64,000 nucleotides of DNA from positions 8,075,001 to 8,139,000 of the forward strand of contig OX579636.1 of the NCBI GenBank assembly GCA_951230915.1, given 5' to 3'. Each line of letters begins with the position of its first letter. Within the stretch, counting starts at the first letter, position 1. The notes under the pieces were generated by a model. The model did no database searches and had not been told where the DNA came from. It was given only the letters and a program-made list of their open reading frames with translations. Below are positions 57,386-64,000 of this stretch, piece by piece. Made by a program: the position numbers and the translations under genes. The stretch is from Antitrichia curtipendula (taxonomy: Eukaryota; Streptophyta; Bryopsida; Hypnales; Leucodontaceae).

Positions 57386-59509
57386 AGACAAGGTTTATAG
57401 ACAAGGTTTATAAAGAAGATTTGAAGTCCCTTAATCCTATTTTAGGTCAATTTACATGTTCTCTTAAGTTCTCTAGCTACAAAAATCCTAAATTTCTAAG
57501 CAACGGTAATAGGTTCACATCCTAAAAATTACTAAAATTTACGCTAGCAATTGCAGGCTCCTAGGCTCCTAGGCTCTCAGGCTCACGCTCCAAGGCTCAC
57601 AAAATAGCACGCCCGCTTAGCTCTATACTATTTTTTTCTTGTTGCATACTTGCACCTAGCCTTTAATACTTGAAAAAAATTCCTAAGTATTTCATTTTCA
57701 ATTTTTTTTTTGCCTAACAAATGAGAATATTAGTATTGGCCATGCGATACATTATTCTAGTGAATATTAATATTTGCCACTAGATACACTTTCTAATATC
57801 GACTACACAAAAAATCTTGAATCTACAACCACATGCATATGTCAACTAGCTCATATTTTGAAGTCTCTCACTAAGTGCAATTGGGTAGTTGCAAGAAAAA
57901 CTTGTCCTATTCTTTGTCCCCTTGCCCTTGGACGGGTACTTTTTAGTTCATGACTTTTGCATACTTTGTCCGGTTGGCATGAAATTTGGAGTGAAGGTAG
58001 TTACAAAAGTTTCAAATATTTTGTAATTTTGTAATTTTGTAAAAATTAGTTTACTATTTTAAAGTTGCCTTTGATTGGGTGTCTACCTTGGGCATTTTGG
58101 GAGGTTTTAGTCCCATTTTTGACCCAAAAATGCAAATTGGAAGTCACAAATTGGATGTGAGGGAGGTTTAGGGTCCTTACAAGGATTGATGAGGAGGTTT
58201 TGTGAAAAAAATAATACTAGAGTTGCTCACAGGAGCTCAATGTGACCATCCTTTGTGCAGAAGTCCTAGAGAAGGAAAAAAAATTCTAAGGAAATTTTGG
58301 TGCAATGAGAGGCTTTTGTTGTCAATAAAAATGGCTTTTTTAGGGGGAATTTTTTGAATTTTTTTTCCCATTTTTTAAATATGAAAAAAGACATAGACCC
58401 TTTTTCTACTATTTTCTGGCATTTCCGGACGATAGTGCCTTCGGTAGTACCCCGCAACAATCCACAATACTATTGAGTACTCGTAATTACTCCATAGCGG
58501 GACCTCATTCTCATATGCCACCCCGCTTTCATGCGCTTACTGTTGTACCCGCCACCTGTCAAAATTGCAGCTTGACTGAAATTCGAAATTGACAGTGGAG
58601 ATTGCCACTGCAGCGCATCAAAGCACTACTTATAGTATTGATAACACTACCAATCCTATGCCTCGAAAACACGTTTTTAGCCAAGAACCGTGAAGTGTTT
58701 CTTGCAACTACCCAATTACAGTGCAATTACAATAGAAATTTCCATGGAGGAGGTCCCAAGAGAAAAATTGTCTCCTCGATTACTACAAAAACATTCACTT
58801 GACCACCACCACCATTCCATTTGCCAAAAATCTAGTAATGAGTGACATTGAGCACTTTGTATTGACTCTATACCAAAGAGGAAGAGGCTTGGCATTGACA
58901 AAAGTCACATTTCGTCACAAAGTTTGTGTATGACCTCACTCATTGAGAGCAAGATGACGCTAGAAGGACGCAACCTCTCATAGCATAGCTTCTTTGCGGC
59001 TCCAGACTTAAGAGGATTTCACATTGGCCGAAGCTCCATTTCCATTTACAAAAGAATGTGAGGAAGTCAAGTAAGGACGTAAGGTAGCGCCTCACTCGAA
59101 AAAGCGAGCAAGTGCAAGAAGGGCCGACCCTCTCCATAACGTAAGTTAACGTACTTGCTGCTTCCTTCAGTTCATGCAACCGTGTAACCGGTACAGAACT
59201 AAACACACAGAAGTACAGTACTACGCTTGCTTAAATTACCACCAAAATGGATCAGTTGGTGACGGAGCTTCAGGGTAAACAATATAAAACTTGACCAAGA
59301 AAATGAGGACAATCTGAACAGTACCCACCATGGACACTCCCCGCCCTCACGTGCAGCATAGGCGGACAGCAAAGTCCAACTCGGGACGGACACTCGGGTC
59401 CCAGTCAAAAAGAGAAAAAACCCAGTTCAACGCCAACTAAGCTACCGACGAACGTCAGTCAAAAGCACGGTCTTCAGTGCACACAGTCTTCCGTCAGTCC
59501 ACCACATCC
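57386..59509. other. Transition from AT-rich to gene-bearing DNA
   Basis: No gene assigned. After about 58.45 kb the GC content rises and CpG becomes commoner, as expected upstream of the genes to the right. Minus-strand frames at 58940-59206 and 59199-59408 have no recognisable similarity and are probably shadows in promoter or leader DNA. Confidence 0.4.
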
Positions 59510-61585
59510 ATGTCGGGGACTCGGCTAGAGTCGGCAGAGAATATAGGCCAGCGCAACACTCGAGGAAATTCAGTTTGGAAGTCCGTGCTTCGAAACAACT
59601 CACCATGTCAGTTCCTCAAGTGCCTCAATCTGGGCTATCCTTCCATTTTAGGTCAAAGGGTCTTTCTCCCATCAAGTCCATTCATCCGGCCAGGCGCTAG
59701 TGTGTGTGCTTGACACTCGGTTTCCATTGAGGTTAGAATGGTTGGGATGTGCAGACTATGTGATAGTCAGTGAATCTGTGGAAGTTTGGATTTTGCAGCG
59801 TCGGATTTGAATGTTGGTTTGAGTGATGCAGCTGTATGAGTATGAGTATGAATGTTGATGTGAACTATGCATCCTTGACTGAGTGGTTTTGGCAAGTGGG
59901 CGAGTTTTGGTAGATTTTCAATGAGGTTAGAATGGTTGGGATGATTGTCCAGAGTCTGTAATAGTCTTTGAATAATTTGAAGTTTGAATTTGTACATCGT
60001 TTTTCGGAGATCCGTGCTCATTGAGTTTTATGGTTACCTCAGAGCTTCCTTGTTTAGTGCTCTATTGGGATCTCCATATTTTGATAGGCAACTCGCTTGG
60101 AATGATTGGAATGTCCAAAGTCTAATAGTCGGAGAATTTGTTGAAGTTTGGATTTGTAGCGTCGGATTTGAATGTCAATCTGGGCTATGCGGCTGTGTGA
60201 TTGTACGAAAGGCACATTCTTAAGAGACTTTCGTTAAGAGGTAATCTGCTGGAAATTGTTGTCAGGATCAGTGTCTTTTGAATTCTAGTTTATTCAGTTT
60301 ATTTGTTAAGGTTGGAATTCTGTATTATGGCTACCTCAGAGCTCCTTTGTTTACTAGGACTATTCTGAGACACTACATTTTCTGATAGGCAACAAATTTT
60401 TCTCGTTGTCTGTGCGTTGGATTTCCAAATGCTTCATGTGCTCCAGGTTGTGAGTGGTTTATATGCGGTGATTTATGAGCATTAGAATTTGAACCAAGAG
60501 TTGTACCGATTCATGATATTTGGGGTTATCCTTGCAGGGAAACACCAGAGAGCCTACGAGACGAGTTTCTGATCATCATTTTTCCTTGCAACATATTTTG
60601 GAATTGATGATATCGTCCATGGAATTTGCCCGGCGGCCCATCTCATGCTCTCAAAGTCCTGTGGCACTCCATGAGGTATTAATCTCATATCCAGTGGTAA
60701 ATCTTCACTAGTACCTGTCCTCAATTTTTCATGCCGCTCCAAGATTTTCATGTGATGTGATGTGTCTGCTTTTTAGTATCGATTTTCTAAACAGGTTTTC
60801 AAATTACTGTTTATTTTCTTGCTTTTGTTTGAGACTTTAATGACATTATGGACCAAGCCTTTGTGTAAAATCACCCCTTCTCATACCCTCAAGTTAGATG
60901 ATTTGTGACCTGAATTGTGTGCCATTCGGTGTCTTTAAGTGCTGGAGGGACTTTGAGAGACTTGATACTTGATGATATGAATGCAGATTTTTGACATGAG
61001 TCACAACTCCATCGCAGCAAATTTTCGCGCGAGAGAAGAATTGTCAAATACGCGGGTAATCATCAATATTGAATTTTGCATTTGCGAGTAGATTCCAACA
61101 TAAATAAAGTGGAACCCACTTATCTGAGATTTCGACGTCTTCACTAAGGTGTCTCGGGCTTTGCAGATCTGCGTAAACCTTCCAAACGGAGTTCATGATT
61201 GGGAGGGCCTCAGCAGCGCGCTTGCAGAAGAAGGAATGGGTAAGTCTGTTTCTTAGATTTACATCGTAGTACACAACAATCCCATCTTGAAAAGAATATC
61301 CTACTTTGAGTTCATGTCATCTTCCAGCCTCGTAATTGACTTCCGCTGGAATATAACTTTTGTGCGTCAAAATAAATTTCAAGCATATCTGTTTTAAACC
61401 CTTGAGGACAACACGGACCCCCTAGTCAATAAACAGTTTATTTGATTTTCCTTTTCAGACATCCATGCTAAAGATAATCAGCCTGGAAGATTGCATGAAC
61501 TCAAAGTAGGATGAATCTATTTTCATAGGAAAGTCATAAGAAAAGAGTCAGTATTTTCAGGTTTAAGGAGCTCTTCCACAAGTAG
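59510..61585 (+). CDS. Unrecognised multi-exon plus-strand gene
   Basis: Five 3' exons are well supported by frame, GT-AG borders and matching phase. They are 60538-60675 (VSDHHFSLQHILELMISSME, SPVALHE), 60987-61055 (IFDMSHNSIAANFRAREELS), 61167-61239 (ICVNLPNGVHDWEGLSSALA, EEGM), 61459-61505 (DIHAKDNQPGRLHELK, first codon split) and 61568-61585 (ELFHK, stop TAG). Donors include GTAAGTC at 61240. A likely first exon starts at ATG 59510 (MSGTRLESAENIGQRNTRGN), but its visible donor is in phase 1, whereas exon 60538 needs phase 0. At least one exon or junction is therefore missing between them. The protein looks small and soluble; I do not recognise the family. It converges with the TBC gene. 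Confidence 0.6.
59730..60375 (+). repeat. Degenerate tandem repeats of about 190-300 bp inside the gene
   Basis: The phrase GGTTAGAATGGTTGGGATG occurs at about 59731 and 59926, with a related GAATGATTGGAATG at about 60098. AGCGTCGGATTTGAATGT occurs at about 59798 and 60157. ACCTCAGAGCTTCCTTGTTT (about 60036) recurs as ACCTCAGAGCTCCTTTGTTT (about 60329), each followed by a TGATAGGCAAC. They fall in what appears to be intron. Confidence 0.65.
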
Positions 61586-62869
61586 ATTCCCTGATTATCT
61601 GACGAAGCCCAATTCTCTACGTCAGAAGGTAGTCTGCAGAGCCTCATACTAAATTACAAATACCTCGATGTTTGGGTGCAGAAATTACAGTGAAGGACGA
61701 CGTACTTTGTATATCAGGCTATGTATCCAGGAACGACTACAATTACGAAAAAGAAATCAGAGCAACAGTAGCCAGGTTTCGGAGAATTTCAGAGCCCCTC
61801 TTGAAAGGTGCACTAGAAAGCAAATTTTTGGGTTGACACTGAACCCCAGTGATCAAGTCATTCTTAGTCATTCTTTCGCATCATAGAGTGTGTCAGTACT
61901 AGTCTAGTTCGGAATAAAGGCTTCAATTCACAGGAAACTGAGAGCAGAGAAGAGAATTGCGAGTAGACTCCATCTCAGGAATGTAGAATACAGTTTCAAA
62001 ATTGGATGTGACCACGAGAATGTAATATCCTGCAAAATAAAGTACAGAGACCATGCCTTCTTCCACTCAAATAGAATTTCCACAGATGCTCTGTAATGGC
62101 ATCTACCTCGTGTTCATGTCTGAACTTTTATGAACTATGCCTATAGCCCAAAGTGACCAATAAGTTTAACCACTAAGTGCCCCAAAAGGTCAAACGTGGC
62201 CTCTTCCAAATGTATTGGAGTTAAATCATATCATTTAGGAAGCTTCAAGTTACAAAATTTACCAATAGAAGAAATAACACCCTACAATTTTTATGAAAGT
62301 GACTATTATAACCTACAATACTAGCTTCCAAAGCAAATTCCTATTATTAGAATGAGCAGTTACGAGTTAAATAAATGGAAGGACTAAAGAGTCAGAGTGA
62401 CCAGAAAAATGACATGGCTCATAATAAGACAATCGAATACTATCATGATCTGATAAATACCTCACCAAGAGAAGCTTTCCATTTCTAGAGTTCAACAAAC
62501 TCATAAATTACAGGCCTCTTTGAGGCACTCGTTGAGGCCTTACACTAGTTAGGCACAACTGCAGATAAATGAATTGACATCCCACACAGAAGTCCAATTA
62601 GACATCCTGTCTGACACTCCGAACAGGAGTTCACCATTCTAAAAGGTGATTATGCATAAATTCTACAAGACTTCATTATCTCACTGAAGATGGCACCCAG
62701 AGGTTCCAAAATATCCTTCAGGATCATAGGGTACTGCCTCTTCACGCACATTCAGATGTAATAGAACCCTTAACCAACTCCAGAGTCATTAATACCTTCA
62801 CCCATTGAGACATCTACATTGGGTTAAGAAATACATAGTACAACCATGCAGCAAGAGCACTCCAGTCCA
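61586..62869. other. Spacer between convergent genes
   Basis: No further exon could be confirmed on either strand. It presumably contains the two 3' untranslated regions. One frame (61668-61886) has no recognisable similarity. Confidence 0.4.
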
Positions 62870-64000
62870 TTACCGGGAAGAGCTTTGAACTGAGTCCGGA
62901 GAATTGGTGAGTCGTTGACCTCGTCGCTCCAGCTCAGCCATCACCGCGGGTTGCTCCTTCTTGCGTTGTTTGCTTATTGATTGCAATGACATTATTCCGA
63001 CTTTGTCAAAAGCCACCTGCTCACACCAAAATATATAAAACTAAGAACATAGAACCAAAAAATAGATGAAGCTTCCCAATCATCTTCAGCAAGAATCACT
63101 TTCCAGGTGTTTTGAAGGATATGTAGAGCAGGCTCAACTAAAAAACCACAATGATACAGGCAGAGAAGTTTAGGACCTTCAATAGTTCGTCTGGATCGTA
63201 GGCACTATGTGTAGCCTCAGAAAGAATCTTCATCACCTCACCCACATGCTTTGCGACCAGCAGCTGCTCCTCTCGCATCTGCCAAGTACATTATTCGAAA
63301 CATCAGTCAAATGCGTTTGAAGTAGGTCAGACTTCCGTTAATTCAGACACTAGTCAAGTGAGTCGAGTCAAGAAGACTCTCACCTTGAAAATGGCCAAGG
63401 CCACTATAAACAAGATGCTTGCACCTTCGTTGAATAGAACATCCCAAACACGCATAGCAGTCTGGCGCACAAAGCATCGTAGGAGAACAGTCAGGTACAT
63501 AGCAAGTGAGAGACTGAAGAAAGTAGTGCGATACTTCACTAGAGCACGTGCAGCCTAAAGCATATTTTACCATTTGCAACAATTATCACTACCAAGGATA
63601 TGTAAGATCAGTTTTAAAACACACCTCTGAAGGTAGGCTCTTGGCAAAGAGACACAGGAACCACTCTGTCGTGACCAAAGAAACATCAAACTCAATCTCC
63701 TCTAGTCGCGTCGCCAACCTGAAAATTATCACGACATACTGTGCAGATTAAAACATGCAAATAGAGAAAACAGGTGGCCATGTAGTATGATCCAAACCAA
63801 AACATTTGAACCCATATATGAAGCAGAAAATTAAGAACAAGCCAGGGTGCAAATCGGACCTTGGGAGTTTCTTTCTGAGTAAGTCTTTAAAAACCCTTTG
63901 TTCTACGTGGCATCCATACAAGTTCTCCGAATAGCAGTCATCGAACAACACATTCTCAACAAGCACTGCCAGCATCCAAAAGGCGTCCTCTTCCTTTTTC
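62870..64000 (-). CDS. TBC-domain Rab GTPase-activating protein, C-terminal part
   Basis: TBC proteins stimulate GTP hydrolysis by Rab GTPases in membrane traffic. Five minus-strand exons are clear: 64000-63860 (EEDAFWMLAVLVENVLFDD, YSENLYGCHVEQRVFKDLL), 63718-63625 (RLEEIEFDVSLVTTEWFLCL, FAKSLPSE), 63461-63384 (RVWDVLFNEGASILFIVALA), 63278-63177 (EEQLLVAKHVGEVMKILSEA, YDPDELLK) and 63016-62870 (VAFDKVGIMSLQSISKQRKK, EQPAVMAELERR; TAA stop). All borders are GT-AG with agreeing phase (2, 0, 0, 0). The segment covers the second half of the TBC domain plus a C-terminal tail whose SISKQRKKxxPAVMAEL motif I recall from plant members. The catalytic Arg and Gln fingers lie upstream, outside the window. 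About 186 residues are visible; the gene is cut only by the window edge. Confidence 0.92.

Noticed and set aside
63354..63582. Overlapping frames on both strands at 63.35-63.58 kb as separate proteins
   Set aside because: They overlap exon 3 of the TBC gene and its introns; only the minus-strand spliced frame fits the TBC family.

Overview
This is eukaryotic nuclear DNA: genes are interrupted by short GT-AG introns, most of the window is AT-rich and gene-poor, and it is crowded with DNA transposons and their small non-autonomous derivatives. The best lineage clue is at the right edge. A TBC (Rab-GAP) gene there has C-terminal motifs that I associate with land-plant and charophyte TBC proteins (WFLCLFAKSLP, RVWDVLFNEG, SISKQRKKEQPAVMAEL). 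A (TTTAGGG)2-like stretch and a PIF/Harbinger element also fit a plant. I infer a streptophyte but cannot name the genus. I see no bacterial genes, CRISPR arrays, tRNA or rRNA genes.

Layout. 1-3.4 kb: a decayed hAT transposase with several in-frame stops. 3.4-14.9 kb: AT-rich DNA with small inverted-repeat elements and a TTAA-flanked element. 14.9-15.95 kb: the 3' part of an unrecognised multi-exon gene (minus strand). 16.3-16.7 kb: a MITE nested in a MITE. 16.9-26.1 kb and 41.9-51.0 kb: the two arms of a roughly 9 kb inverted duplication. Each arm carries one copy of an unrecognised five-exon gene for a Tyr/Asn/Gln/His-rich protein (minus at 18.3-19.5 kb, plus at 48.5-49.6 kb). 26.1-41.9 kb, the centre: an apparently complete 5.96 kb PIF/Harbinger transposon (28.29-34.25 kb, TTA target duplication) with its DDE transposase and Myb/trihelix-like partner, a second Harbinger-like element (36.3-39.0 kb) carrying a foldback and a nested TTAA element, palindromes, and more TTAA elements. 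51-58.5 kb: AT-rich repeats, including a degenerate tandem array with a palindromic core at 56.4-57.4 kb. 58.5-64 kb: a less AT-rich genic segment with a plus-strand gene (clear exons 60.5-61.6 kb) and the minus-strand TBC gene (62.87 kb to the window edge).

The most unusual features are the inverted gene pair, whose coding exons are identical over 609 bases while the outer arms have diverged strongly, and a repeat family with TTAA target sites and CCCCTAAAG termini that looks piggyBac-like. Gene models come from reading frame, splice-site and phase consistency by eye; no database search was possible.
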